From Streptomyces roseifaciens (GTDB lineage: Bacteria; Actinomycetota; Actinomycetes; Streptomycetales; Streptomycetaceae), in contig NZ_LNBE01000004.1 in the NCBI RefSeq assembly GCF_001445655.1, positions 2,615,218-2,679,217 on the forward strand: a stretch of 64,000 nt of DNA. The letters run 5' to 3'. Below are positions 52,458-61,274 of this stretch, piece by piece; the stretch's first letter is position 1; each line of letters opens with the position of its first letter. The translations under genes were made by a program, and so were the position numbers. The notes under the pieces were generated by a model. It was not told where the DNA came from, did not search any database, and saw nothing but the letters and a program-made list of their open reading frames with translations.

Positions 52458-53288
52458 ATGTGTGGTCGATATGCGGCGAGCCGGGAGCCCGAGGATCTCG
52501 TGGGGCTCTTCGGCATCGGGAAGTGGGAGCCGACCGAGGCCCTCGCTCCGGACTGGAACGTGGCCCCGACGAAGAGCGTCCATGCGGTGCTCGAACGTCC
52601 TCTGAAAGACGCAGCCGACCGGCGTCCGGTTCGCCAGCTGCGCCCGCTGCGCTGGGGCCTGGTCCCGCCGTGGGCGAAGTCGCCCGAGGGCGCCGCGAAG
52701 ATGATCAACGCCCGGTCCGAGACCGTCCACGAGAAGCCGTCCTACCGGCAGGCCTTCGAGAGGCGCCGCTGTCTGATACCCGCCGACGGATACTACGAGT
52801 GGGTCACCGGAGCGGCCGAACGGGAGCTGGAGGAACAGGGCCGCAAGAAGAGGACCCGGAAGCAGCCCTACTTCGTCACCTCGGCCGACGGCTCGGTCAT
52901 GGCGATGGCCGGGCTGTACGAGTTCTGGCGCGACCCCGCGCTGCCGCCCGACCACGCCCACGCCTGGTGGGCCACCTGCACGGTGATCACGACGGAGGCC
53001 GAGCCCGCGCCGTTCGCTTCCCCGGAGGGGGACCCGGCCCCGGACGGCGGCCCGCGCTCCCTGGCCGAGATCCACCCCCGGATGCCGCTGGTGCTGCCGC
53101 CGGACCGGTGGGACGCCTGGCTGGACCCGGCGTGCACGGACGTGGAGGAGCTGCGCTCCCTGCTCGCCCCGCCGCCCGCGGGATCCGTCCGCGCCTACCC
53201 GGTCGCGACCGCGGTCAGCGACGTCCGCAAGAACGGCCCCGAGCTCCTGAAGGAACTGGACGCGCCGGAGGAAGCGACGCTGTTCTGA
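52458..53288 (+). CDS. SRAP-domain (YedK/HMCES-type) abasic-site protein
   Basis: A 276-residue protein of the SOS-response-associated peptidase family, which crosslinks to abasic sites in single-stranded DNA. The obligatory Cys2 after initiator Met is present (MCGRYA), as are PRWGLVPPWA-like RPLRWGLVPPWAK, NARSETV and CLIPADGYYEW, and the late His in EIHPRMPLVLP. All key residues are intact. A 20-residue charged insertion (ELEEQGRKKRTRK) is typical of actinobacteria. Confidence 0.94.
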   Translation: MCGRYAASREPEDLVGLFGIGKWEPTEALAPDWNVAPTKSVHAVLERPLKDAADRRPVRQLRPLRWGLVPPWAKSPEGAAKMINARSETVHEKPSYRQAFERRRCLIPADGYYEWVTGAAERELEEQGRKKRTRKQPYFVTSADGSVMAMAGLYEFWRDPALPPDHAHAWWATCTVITTEAEPAPFASPEGDPAPDGGPRSLAEIHPRMPLVLPPDRWDAWLDPACTDVEELRSLLAPPPAGSVRAYPVATAVSDVRKNGPELLKELDAPEEATLF

Positions 53289-53354
53289 GGGATGGCCTGG
53301 GGACCGCCTGAGGGACGGCCTGGGGAGGGATGGCCTGGGGACTGCCTGAGGGAT
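53287..53354. repeat. Imperfect tandem repeats after the SRAP gene
   Basis: Repeated GCCTGGGGA and GCCTGAGGGA units alternate four to five times just past the stop codon. They are low-complexity and have no clear hairpin. Confidence 0.6.
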
Positions 53355-53416
53355 CGAGCGCTGTCCGGGGTCCCGAGGTCGAGGGGTTCCGGGGCGCGGT
53401 GGACGAAGATGGACGG

Positions 53417-54073
53417 GTGATCGAGACCGTTCCCACCCCCGCGGGCGACGCCCGGATCCACTGGTACCCCGCCCCGCAGGCGCGCCTCGTGCTCGCCCTC
53501 GGCCACGGCGCCGGCGGCGGCATCGAGGCCCGCGACCTGCAGGCCCTCGCCGCCGCACTGCCCGCCCACGGCGTCACCGTCGCCCTGGTGGAGCAGCCCT
53601 GGCGCGTCGCCGGCAAGAAGGTCGCCCCGGCGCCGAAGACGCTGGACGCCGCCTGGACGGCCCTGTGGCCGGCGCTGCGGAAGCCTGGGCATCCGGTCGT
53701 GGCCGGCGGCCGCAGCGCGGGTGCCCGTGTCGCCTGCCGCACCGCGGCCGGCCTCGGCGCCGTCGCCGTGCTCGCCCTGAGCTTCCCGCTCCACCCGCCG
53801 GGCAAGCCGGAGAAGTCCCGCGCGGACGAGCTGACCGGCGCCGGCCTGCCCACTCTCGTCGTCCAGGGCGCCAAGGACCCGTTCGGCCGCCCAGAGGAGT
53901 TCCCGCCCGGCACCCGTCTGGTGCCCGTGCCGCACGGGGACCACGGTTTCGCCGTGCCGAAGAAGGCGGATCCCGGGCAGGAGGAGGCCCTGGCCGGCCT
54001 CACCGGGGCGGTCGCCGGCTGGCTGGACGGCATCGACGGCGCCGGCATCGATGGCGTCGGCGCCGGCCGCTGA
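53417..54073 (+). CDS. Alpha/beta-hydrolase-family protein
   Basis: A 218-residue hydrolase resembling the KAT8/dienelactone-type subfamily. Nucleophile elbow [14 protein letters not shown] (Ser about 103), oxyanion region GHGAGGG, acid in VQGAKDPFG and late His in [10 protein letters not shown] complete the triad. GTG 53417 is preferred over a start inside the tandem repeats upstream. Substrate unknown. The C-terminus ends in a Gly/Asp/Ile repeat ([14 protein letters not shown]). Confidence 0.85.
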   Translation: MIETVPTPAGDARIHWYPAPQARLVLALGHGAGGGIEARDLQALAAALPAHGVTVALVEQPWRVAGKKVAPAPKTLDAAWTALWPALRKPGHPVVAGGRSAGARVACRTAAGLGAVAVLALSFPLHPPGKPEKSRADELTGAGLPTLVVQGAKDPFGRPEEFPPGTRLVPVPHGDHGFAVPKKADPGQEEALAGLTGAVAGWLDGIDGAGIDGVGAGR

Positions 54074-54168
54074 AGCCGCCGTCGGACCAGCCGAATCCGT
54101 TACAGCCGGATCCGCCCCAGCTTCGGAATTCCGTATTCCGGAAGAGCCGTTGAATTCCGGAGGATTCC

Positions 54169-54195
54169 GGGAATGCCCCGTGCCCGGGCGATGTT
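54169..54195 (+). promoter_or_regulatory. Sigma-R autoregulatory promoter of sigR
   Basis: GGGAAT (54169-54174), exactly 18 bases, then GTT (54193-54195): a perfect sigma-R promoter. Transcripts from here would include the upstream in-frame ATG at 54261 and so could make the longer SigR isoform. The preceding 50 bases contain several ATTCCG repeats. Confidence 0.88.
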
Positions 54196-54425
54196 GTGCC
54201 AGTCGTCATCAGCTACTGGACCGGTGGCTACTGGCCGACCGAGGAATGGGAGCTCGCCGCATGGGATCGATCGCATGCCTGTCCCGCCCGCAGACCGCTG
54301 ACCTGGGGTGGGCGGCACTGCATGTGGCGCAGCCCGCCCCGGCTGGAGCGGCGGACGGGCGGGATCGTCGTCTATTCTCCGATTCGAGCGGGTCCGCATC
54401 CGGTCCTGCCGTCGTGTTGGAGGAG

Positions 54426-55157
54426 GTGGGTCCGGTCACTGGGACCGACGAGGGGACCGAAGACACCGGGGCCACGGGCATGAAGAGCGCCACCGAGAAC
54501 GCCGCCGCCATGGGCGACGCCGCCGGCGCGGAGACCGCCGCCGAGCGCAACGCCCGGTTCGAGCGCGACGCCCTCACCTTCCTCGACCAGATGTACTCCG
54601 CGGCCCTGCGCATGACGCGCAACCCGGCGGACGCGGAGGACCTGGTGCAGGAGACCTACGCCAAGGCGTACGCGTCCTTCCACCAGTTCCGCGACGGCAC
54701 GAACCTCAAGGCGTGGCTGTACCGCATCCTGACCAACACCTTCATCAACTCCTACCGCAAGAAGCAGCGCGAGCCGCTGCGCAGCGCGTCGGAGGAGATC
54801 GAGGACTGGCAGCTGGCCCGTGCCGAGTCGCACATGTCGACCGGCCTGCGCTCCGCCGAGTCCCAGGCGCTGGACCACCTCCCGGACTCCGATGTCAAGG
54901 AGGCCCTCCAGGCCATCCCCGAGGAATTCCGGATAGCGGTCTACCTCGCGGACGTCGAGGGCTTTGCCTACAAGGAGATCGCGGACATCATGGGTACGCC
55001 CATCGGCACGGTCATGTCCCGGCTCCACCGGGGCCGCCGCCAGCTGCGCGGAATGCTGGAGGACTACGCCCGTGAGCGGGGTCTCGTCCCGGCCGGGGCG
55101 GCCCCCGCGCCGAACGGCTCCGACGAGTCGCACAACCGGAAAGGCTCGGACTCATGA
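54426..55157 (+). CDS. sigR: Thiol-oxidative-stress ECF sigma factor SigR
   Basis: Group 4 sigma factor (243 residues) that directs transcription of thioredoxin, mycothiol and protease genes when RsrA releases it. Region 2: [20 protein letters not shown] and [17 protein letters not shown]. Region 4: [20 protein letters not shown] and [18 protein letters not shown] 54426 (VGPVTGTD) is taken as the main start from memory of the S. coelicolor protein. The in-frame ATG at 54261, with GGGAG eight bases upstream, would add exactly 55 residues, the size reported for the unstable SigR' isoform. It overlaps rsrA by four bases. Confidence 0.95.
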   Translation: MGPVTGTDEGTEDTGATGMKSATENAAAMGDAAGAETAAERNARFERDALTFLDQMYSAALRMTRNPADAEDLVQETYAKAYASFHQFRDGTNLKAWLYRILTNTFINSYRKKQREPLRSASEEIEDWQLARAESHMSTGLRSAESQALDHLPDSDVKEALQAIPEEFRIAVYLADVEGFAYKEIADIMGTPIGTVMSRLHRGRRQLRGMLEDYARERGLVPAGAAPAPNGSDESHNRKGSDS

Positions 55158-55558
55158 GCTGCGGAGACCCGCACGAGACGGACTGCTCCGAGGTCCTCGA
55201 CCACCTCTACGAGTTCCTCGACCACGAGATGCCCGACGGGGACTGCGCCAAGTTCGAGGTGCACATCGACGAGTGCTCCCCGTGCCTGGAGAAATACGGC
55301 CTGGAACAGGCGGTGAAGAAGCTGGTCAAGCGCTGCTGCGGTCACGATGACGTGCCCGCGGACCTGCGCTCGAAGGTGATGGGCCGGATCGAGCTGATCC
55401 GCGCCGGGCAGTCGGTGCCCGACCAGGACGTCGTGGCCGAGGCCAGGGCGGCGGAGGCCGCCGCCCGGACGCAGGGCGCCCAGAGCGCTCCGGGCGTCCG
55501 CAGCGCGTCGGGCGGCTCCGCCGGTGCGGGCCCCCTGGGCGCCACGGCACAGGAGTAG
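55154..55558 (+). CDS. rsrA: Zinc redox anti-sigma factor RsrA
   Basis: A 134-residue ZAS-family anti-sigma factor that holds SigR when reduced and releases it on disulfide formation. The critical residues fall at the same numbers as in the characterised protein: Cys11, His37, Cys41 and Cys44 (HIDECSPC). Extra cysteines at 3, 31 and 61-62 are present too. Residues about 95-134 are an Ala/Gly/Ser-rich tail longer than I recall for S. coelicolor RsrA. ATG overlaps the sigR stop (ATGA). Confidence 0.95.
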   Translation: MSCGDPHETDCSEVLDHLYEFLDHEMPDGDCAKFEVHIDECSPCLEKYGLEQAVKKLVKRCCGHDDVPADLRSKVMGRIELIRAGQSVPDQDVVAEARAAEAAARTQGAQSAPGVRSASGGSAGAGPLGATAQE

Positions 55559-55814
55559 ACGCGGGCGCGGTGCCCGTACCGCGCGGTCCGCGTACGTCCG
55601 CGTAGTTCCTCCGCGTCCCTCCGCGTAGCCCTTCCGGGCCTGATGCGGCCCGGGCCCGGCATGCCGCCCGGCGGGGATTATCACCCGAAGGTGTGCATCT
55701 GGTCGGTTCGCGCGGGGCAATCCCCGAATGCGCCGTTCCCCGGCCCTGCCGGACCCTATTCTCCCCTTCCTGACGGCAAGCATGTCGGCACCGGACGGGA
55801 CGGGAGGACGCACC

Positions 55815-57182
55815 ATGGGGGCACTTCCGGCGGCAGCGCGCGCCTGTGTCCTGTGCGCCGCCCTCGTCGCCGCGCTGTGCGCCGCCCCCGTCCTGCGGGC
55901 CGCCCACGGCGTCCCCTGGGGCGCGGTGGCCCTCCTGGCCGCGGTCTGCGCCGTCTGCGAGCGCCTGCCGCGCCGCACCCTGACGCTGCCCGTCCTGCTC
56001 GCCGGGGCCTTCCTGCTGCCGCCCGCCGCCGCGGGGCTCGTGGCCGTGCCGGGGGCGCTCGCCGGCCGAGTCGAGCAGCGCCCGGCGTGGGTCCGGCGGC
56101 TGTGGCACGCCGCCCAGCTCTCGCTGGCCACCTGTGCCGCCTCCCACGTCTTCGCCCTCACGGCCCCGGCCACGGCTCCGCCTGCCGCCCCGGACACAGG
56201 TTTCCCTCCGGTCGCCCCCGCGGACTTCCCCTCCGCGCTGCTGCCCGCCCTCGCCGCCGCCCTCGTCCTCTCGCTCGTCGCCGCCCTCCTCGACGGCGCC
56301 GTCCGCGTGGCCGCCGAGCGCCGCCGCCCGCGCGCCGCATGGAGCGGGCTCCTGCTGCCCGGCCCGCTGCTGCCGGCCCTCGTGCACGGCCCCATCGGGC
56401 TGCTGACCGCGGCCCTCTGGCACAGCACCTACGGCCCGGCCACGGCGCTGCTCGTCCTGCTGCCGATGTCCGTCTCGTCCTGGTTCCTGGACCGCTGCGA
56501 GCGCGAGCGGGCCGCCCACCAGGCCACCATCCGGGCGCTCGTCCAGGCCGTCGACCTCAAGGACCAGTACACCCGCGGCCACAGCGAGCGCGTGGGGCGC
56601 GCCTCGGTGCTCATCGGCCGCGAGCTCGGCATGGCCGGCGAGCGGCTGGAGGCGCTGCGCTTCGCGGGCATCCTGCACGACGTCGGCAAGCTCGGCGTCC
56701 CCACCCGCCTGCTGCGCAAGGACGGACCGCTCACCCCGGAGGAGCGGCGCGTCATCGAGCTGCACCCGGAGTACGGGCACGAGATGGTGCGCGGCATCGG
56801 CTTCCTGGACGAGGCGCGGGCCGCGATCCTCCACCACCACGAGCGCCTGGACGGCACCGGCTATCCCTACGGCCTGATGGGCCCTCAGATTCCCTTCTTC
56901 GCGCGGATCGTGGCCGTCGCCGACGCGTTCGACGCCATGACCTCCACGCGCAGTTACAGCCGGGCCCGTCCCGTACCGGCCGCCCTCGCCGAGCTCCACC
57001 GCTGCGCGGGAAGCCAGTTCGACCCTCGCATGGTCGCGGCCCTGTCCGCGGCCCTCGACCGTCACGGATGGCATTCGACAGTGACCTCGGAGGCTACGGA
57101 GAGTGCAACTCCGCCCAGCGGAAACGTCCCTTCTTCCCGCCGGCCGGTCACCGGGGCCGGCCACCCGGGAGGTGAGGGGTGA
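55815..57182 (+). CDS. HD-GYP-domain membrane protein
   Basis: A 455-residue protein: about six hydrophobic segments in residues 1-220, then an HD-GYP phosphohydrolase domain. The metal and GYP signatures are intact: RGHSERVGR, ILHDVGKLGVPTRLL (HD at about 287), HPEYGHEM, HHHERLDGTGYPYGL (about 340) and AVADAFDAMTS. HD-GYP domains usually degrade cyclic di-GMP, which controls development in Streptomyces. ATG 55815 has GGGAGG seven to eight bases upstream and is preferred to ATG 55782 and the upstream ATG 55728. It overlaps the next gene (GTGA). Confidence 0.88.
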   Translation: MGALPAAARACVLCAALVAALCAAPVLRAAHGVPWGAVALLAAVCAVCERLPRRTLTLPVLLAGAFLLPPAAAGLVAVPGALAGRVEQRPAWVRRLWHAAQLSLATCAASHVFALTAPATAPPAAPDTGFPPVAPADFPSALLPALAAALVLSLVAALLDGAVRVAAERRRPRAAWSGLLLPGPLLPALVHGPIGLLTAALWHSTYGPATALLVLLPMSVSSWFLDRCERERAAHQATIRALVQAVDLKDQYTRGHSERVGRASVLIGRELGMAGERLEALRFAGILHDVGKLGVPTRLLRKDGPLTPEERRVIELHPEYGHEMVRGIGFLDEARAAILHHHERLDGTGYPYGLMGPQIPFFARIVAVADAFDAMTSTRSYSRARPVPAALAELHRCAGSQFDPRMVAALSAALDRHGWHSTVTSEATESATPPSGNVPSSRRPVTGAGHPGGEG

Positions 57183-58462
57183 CGGGACGCGGTGACGGAA
57201 TGCTGATACGGAGCGTGCACGCCGCGGCCGTAGCGCTCTCCCTGGCCGCCCTGGCCCGCACCGCCTGGCACGGCGTCGCCCAGCCCCAAGTCGCCCTCGC
57301 CTACGGCCTCCTGATCGCCGTCGGCGAGGCCGCCCGGCGCCGCCGCCCCACGACCGGCCCGGGCGACCGCCAGACCGCCCCCGTCGGCGCCGCCGGAGCC
57401 CTCTCCTACGCCCTGCTCGGGGAGATCGGCGGCCGGCCCACCGCGCACTGCGCCCCGCAGGTCGTCGCCGTCGTGCTCGCCGCGACCCTCGCCGGGGCGG
57501 TCGGCCGCCCGCCCACCCGCGACCACCTCGCCCGCCGCCTGCTCACCACCGGCTTCGCCGCCGTCTGCTTCCAGCCGCTGCACCACTCCGGCGCCCTCGA
57601 CCGCTGGCCCGGCCACGGCCCCGCCTACGCCTTCGTCCTGCTCCTCGTCCTCGCGCTGACCACCCTCTTCGACGCCGTCCTCGCCGCGGTCCTCACCCGC
57701 GCCCGCACCGGCGGCCCCTACGGGCCCGTCCTCCGCGACGAGCTGCGCGCCCTCGCCGGCATCGGCACCGCGATCTGCGCCACCGGCGCCGTCATGGCCC
57801 TGGCCGTGGGCGTCGCCGGCCTGTGGGCCCTGCCGGTCTTCTGCCTGCCCCTGCTGCTCACCCAGCTCTCCTTCCACCGCTACACCGCCGTACGGGCCAC
57901 GTACCACCAGACCATCGCCTCCCTCGCCCGCTCCACGGAGATCGCGGGCCACACCCCGGCCGGGCACGCCCGCCGCGTCGCCGCCCTCAGCCGGGCCGCC
58001 GGACGCGAGCTCGGCCTGTCCGAGACGGACCTCACCGTTCTGGAGTACGCGGCCCTCATGCACGACATCGGCCAGCTCTCCCTCCTCGACCCCGTCCCCG
58101 CCGGGGCCACGGAGCCGCTGCCCCCCGAGCAGCGCCGCCGCATCGCCCTCCTGGGCGGGGCCGTGGTCCGCCAGACCGGGGTGCCCTCCGACGTCGCCGT
58201 CGTCGTGGAGCGCCAGGCGGACCCCTACCGCGAGCAGCCGCTCGCCGCCCGCGTCGTCCGCACCGTCAACGCCTACGAGGACCTCGTGGGCCGCACCGGC
58301 TGCGGGCCCCTGTGCGCCCTGGAGCGGCTGCGCCTCGACACCGCCCACGAGCACGACCCGCAGGTCGTGGCCGCCCTGTCCCGGGTGCTCGCGCGCGGGG
58401 GCGGCGGCGGGGGAGCGGAGCCGGGGCGCAGCGGGGGTGGACCGGGGCCGGACCAGGGGTAA
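57179..58462 (+). CDS. HD-domain membrane protein, degenerate HD-GYP paralogue
   Basis: A 427-residue protein sharing the plan of the preceding gene: hydrophobic N-terminal two-thirds and a C-terminal HD domain. The helix SLARSTEIAGHTPAGHARRVAALSR is seen in outline and LMHDIGQLSLLD retains HD (about 294). The HHHERxDGxGYP block is replaced by VVVERQADPYREQPL, so the GYP signature and some metal ligands are missing. It may be inactive or a sensor partner of its neighbour. Gly/Pro-rich C-terminal tail. Translationally coupled through GTGA. Confidence 0.83.
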   Translation: MTGRGDGMLIRSVHAAAVALSLAALARTAWHGVAQPQVALAYGLLIAVGEAARRRRPTTGPGDRQTAPVGAAGALSYALLGEIGGRPTAHCAPQVVAVVLAATLAGAVGRPPTRDHLARRLLTTGFAAVCFQPLHHSGALDRWPGHGPAYAFVLLLVLALTTLFDAVLAAVLTRARTGGPYGPVLRDELRALAGIGTAICATGAVMALAVGVAGLWALPVFCLPLLLTQLSFHRYTAVRATYHQTIASLARSTEIAGHTPAGHARRVAALSRAAGRELGLSETDLTVLEYAALMHDIGQLSLLDPVPAGATEPLPPEQRRRIALLGGAVVRQTGVPSDVAVVVERQADPYREQPLAARVVRTVNAYEDLVGRTGCGPLCALERLRLDTAHEHDPQVVAALSRVLARGGGGGGAEPGRSGGGPGPDQG

Positions 58463-58526
58463 GAGTCCGGTCAAAGCGGGAGTACCGCGGTGAACCCACG
58501 GGTAATGAGCGGGCGTCCAAAGGGGC

Positions 58527-58742
58527 ATGGTTGGATGCGAAGAGGAGAAGACGACAGAGAAAGACGGGGAAACCACAGAGACGACGGGGGGCGTCGGGCG
58601 CGCCGCCTCCGGCACGGAGGCGGATCGGGCGCGACTTCCCGGAGCGAGTGAGATGTGGCAGGTTGTCGTCAGGGAGGACGGCGGCCTTCACCTGGGTCAT
58701 CCGGCGTGGTCGCACGCAGAAACCGGCAGGCGGGAATCGTGA
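58527..58742 (+). CDS. Possible small coupled ORF upstream of the TPR gene (doubtful)
   Basis: A 71-codon ORF whose TGA overlaps the GTG start of the TPR gene (GTGA), the same coupling pattern used by other gene pairs in this window. The first 45 residues are Glu/Thr-rich and low in hydrophobics; an internal ATG at 58653 would give a 29-residue version. No strong ribosome site and no family recognised. It could equally be leader sequence. Confidence 0.3.
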   Translation: MVGCEEEKTTEKDGETTETTGGVGRAASGTEADRARLPGASEMWQVVVREDGGLHLGHPAWSHAETGRRES

Positions 58743-59725
58743 GGATCTTCGGCAAGGTACGGCACCGGCCTTCCGCCTCGTGGCGGCAGGCCACCGACCG
58801 TGCCTTCACACTCATCGGCGACGGCCGGTACGAGGACGCGGGCGCGCTGCTGACGCGCGCGGCCGACATGGAGCCGTGGCTCTCCGAGTCGTGGTTCAAC
58901 CTGGCGCTGCTGCACAAGTTCCGCCACGACTGGGAGCAGGCCCGCGCGGCCGGGTTGCGCGCCGTGGCGCTCCTGGACCGCGAGGCCGGCGCCCCGGACT
59001 GGTGGAACGTGGGCATCGCCGCCACCGCCCTGCAGGACTGGCCGCTGGCCCGCCGGGCCTGGCAGGCGTACGGCCTGCGGGTCCCCGGCGAGGGCACCCC
59101 GGCCGGCGAGCCCGTCGGCATGGAGCTGGGCAGCGCGGCCGTCAGACTCTCGCCCGAGGGCGAGGCGGAGGTCGTGTGGGGCCGCAGGCTCGACCCGGCC
59201 CGCATGGAGGTCCTCTCCATCCCGCTGCCCTCCTCGGGGCGCCGCTGGGGCGAGGTCGTGCTGCACGACGGCGTCCCGCACGGCGAGCGCGTCACCGCCG
59301 CCGGGCCCTCCTACCCCGTCTTCGACGAGATCGAGCTGTGGGCCCCCTCGCCCGTGCCGACGTGGGTCGTGCTGCTGGAGGCCGCCACCGAGGCCGACCG
59401 GGACGCCCTGGAGCGCCTCGCGGCCGACGCCGGCTTCGCCGCCGAGGACTGGTCCTCGTCCGTGCGCCTGCTGTGCCGCACGTGCTCCGAGAGCCGCATG
59501 CCCAGCGACGAGGGCAACGGCGAGCACCTCGACCCGCACGATCACAGCGAGCCCGGTCACCCCGGCCCCCTCGGCCACCGCACGGCCGGCTCCGGCTCCC
59601 TGTGGGTGCCCGAGCGCGAGTGCGGCATCGCCGCCCCCGCCGGGCTGGTGCGGGGCCTGCTGGACGGCTGGGTCGCGGACAGCCCCGACACACGCGAGTG
59701 GCGTGATCTGGAAGAGGTCTGCTGA
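58739..59725 (+). CDS. Tetratricopeptide-repeat protein (unknown function)
   Basis: A 328-residue protein. Residues about 15-125 are TPR helices (AFTLIGDGRYEDAGALLTRA, SWFNLALLHKFRHDWEQARA, WNVGIAATALQDWPLARRAW). The rest is a distinct beta-rich domain containing VVWGRRLDPARMEV, WVVLLEAATEADRDAL and three cysteines (LLCRTCSESR, CGIAAP). GTG 58739 follows GGCGGGA. This resembles a conserved actinobacterial family with no assigned role. Confidence 0.82.
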   Translation: MRIFGKVRHRPSASWRQATDRAFTLIGDGRYEDAGALLTRAADMEPWLSESWFNLALLHKFRHDWEQARAAGLRAVALLDREAGAPDWWNVGIAATALQDWPLARRAWQAYGLRVPGEGTPAGEPVGMELGSAAVRLSPEGEAEVVWGRRLDPARMEVLSIPLPSSGRRWGEVVLHDGVPHGERVTAAGPSYPVFDEIELWAPSPVPTWVVLLEAATEADRDALERLAADAGFAAEDWSSSVRLLCRTCSESRMPSDEGNGEHLDPHDHSEPGHPGPLGHRTAGSGSLWVPERECGIAAPAGLVRGLLDGWVADSPDTREWRDLEEVC

Positions 59726-59794
59726 CGCCCCCCAGGGGGCCCCTTACCCTGTATAGGCATCCTTTTGGGTTTTGAGAGAGGCATAACGGCGGAC

Positions 59795-60433
59795 ATGTCG
59801 CAGCAGTCGCAGCAAGAGACCGACCAGCCGGTGGACGACGAGTTCATCGTGGACACCGAGGACTGCGAGGAGCGCGAGCTCGCGCACCGCGAGCGCGGCA
59901 CGTCCCGCCCGATCACCGTCGTCGGCAACCCCGTCCTGCACCGTGAGTGCAAGGACGTCACCTCGTTCGACGATGAGCTCGCACAGCTGATCGACGACAT
60001 GTTCGCCAGCCAGCGCACCGCGGAGGGCGTGGGCCTCGCCGCCAACCAGATCGGCGTCGACCTCAAGGTCTTCGTCTACGACTGCATGGACGACGAGGGC
60101 GTCCGCCACGTGGGCACCGTGTGCAACCCCGTCCTGGAGGACCTCCCGGCCGACCGCCGGATCCTGGACGACTCCAACGAGGGCTGCCTCTCCGTCCCCA
60201 CCGCCTACGCCGCCCTCGCCCGCCCCGACTACGCGGTCGTCAGCGGCCAGGACGCCGAGGGCAACCCCATCCGCGTCCGGGGCACCGGCTACTTCGCCCG
60301 CTGCCTGCAGCACGAGACCGACCACCTCTACGGCCGGCTCTACATCGACCGCCTCTCCAAGCGCGACCGCAAGGACGCCCTGAAGCAGATGGAAGAGGGC
60401 ACGCCGCGCTACCCGGTCGTCGCCAACGACTGA
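59795..60433 (+). CDS. def: Peptide deformylase
   Basis: Iron/zinc hydrolase that removes the formyl group from nascent chains. The three motifs are intact: [10 protein letters not shown] (motif 1), EGCLSVP (motif 2, metal Cys) and QHETDHLYG (motif 3, HExxH). The 212-residue length includes an acidic 45-residue N-terminal extension ([20 protein letters not shown]) typical of Streptomyces forms. ATG 59795 starts it. The initiator tRNA genes at 36 and 38 kb serve the same formyl-Met pathway. Confidence 0.95.
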   Translation: MSQQSQQETDQPVDDEFIVDTEDCEERELAHRERGTSRPITVVGNPVLHRECKDVTSFDDELAQLIDDMFASQRTAEGVGLAANQIGVDLKVFVYDCMDDEGVRHVGTVCNPVLEDLPADRRILDDSNEGCLSVPTAYAALARPDYAVVSGQDAEGNPIRVRGTGYFARCLQHETDHLYGRLYIDRLSKRDRKDALKQMEEGTPRYPVVAND

Positions 60434-60455
60434 CCTCGCGCCCGCCACACGCGTT

Positions 60456-60821
60456 CTACGAGCCGTCCGGGAAGTCGGAGGCCTCGAAGACCGGGCGCAC
60501 CTCGACCTCGCCCTCCCGGAAGGGGATGCACCGGGCCCACTCCAGGGCCTCGTCCATGGAGCCGGCCCGGATGACCCAGAAACCGGCGACCAGATCCTTC
60601 GCCTTCCCGCCGAAGGGCCCCTCCGTGACGACCGGCGGGCCGTCCGAGAACGTCACCCGCGCACCCTCGGAGCTGGGACGCAGCCCCTCGCCCGCGAGCA
60701 TCACCCCGGCCTGCTGCAGCCGGTCGTTGTACGCCCCCATCTCGGCGAGCATCTCCTCGGTCGGCAGCACACCGGCCTCGGACTCCTCGCTCGCCTTGAC
60801 GATCACCATGAAACGCGGCAT
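60456..60821 (-). CDS. YCII-domain (DGPF-type) protein
   Basis: A 121-residue ferredoxin-like-fold protein: MPRFMVIVKASEESEAG at the start and the DGPF variant TEGPFGGKAKDLVAGFWVI in the middle. Such proteins often pair with ECF sigma-41 factors, but none is adjacent here. Function unknown. ATG 60821 has GGGAGG seven bases upstream. Confidence 0.9.
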   Translation of the reverse strand: MPRFMVIVKASEESEAGVLPTEEMLAEMGAYNDRLQQAGVMLAGEGLRPSSEGARVTFSDGPPVVTEGPFGGKAKDLVAGFWVIRAGSMDEALEWARCIPFREGEVEVRPVFEASDFPDGS

Positions 60822-61274
60822 CGGCCGCCTCCCGTTTCGATTTGTATGGGTTGGATGTTCCATTTTTCGCCTATATGTCGAACGGGGGTGGGTGGCGTCG
60901 AACGTGTCGCGGGAAGATTTGCGCCGGGGGTAGTGGCGCGTTCGGCATCATCCGTGGCCGGAACTCGTCATCTGCTTGTCCGTCAATTCCACTACCCCTT
61001 AACGTGTTTGGCGTACGTGCCACGTGGTGGTGATGTGTCGTAGGGGCCGGGAACTGTCCTGGAGGCTCTCCTGGAGGGCTGCTGCTGGCGGAGCGAGGAA
61101 GCCCATGGGGGGTGGAACCGCTGGTCGAGCGGCATCCGCGCGCGTGCTTCTCACGTGCCGTTGCGCGTGGTGATGGAGGCCCCAGCGCCCCGTTAATGAG
61201 CGGGGAACGGCCCGGCTGCCCAGCCGAGTTCGGCCGGAACAGGTCTCTGGTTGGGGGTGGTCGAGCTGGCCACC
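60822..61274. other. 453-bp intergenic stretch, locally AT-richer, no gene seen
   Basis: No frame here has convincing coding bias, and the bases near 60836-60880 are clearly AT-richer than the surroundings. GTCGAACG occurs twice within about 25 bp, and TTGTCC (60976-60981) with TAACGT (61000-61005) 18 bases apart is a possible promoter pointing right. This marks the boundary between conserved core genes and the unknown pair that follows. Confidence 0.4.

Noticed and set aside
58724-58760. GGGAAT near 58732 as a sigma-R promoter for the TPR gene
   Set aside because: No GTT follows at 18 or 19 bases, and the motif overlaps the start codon region.
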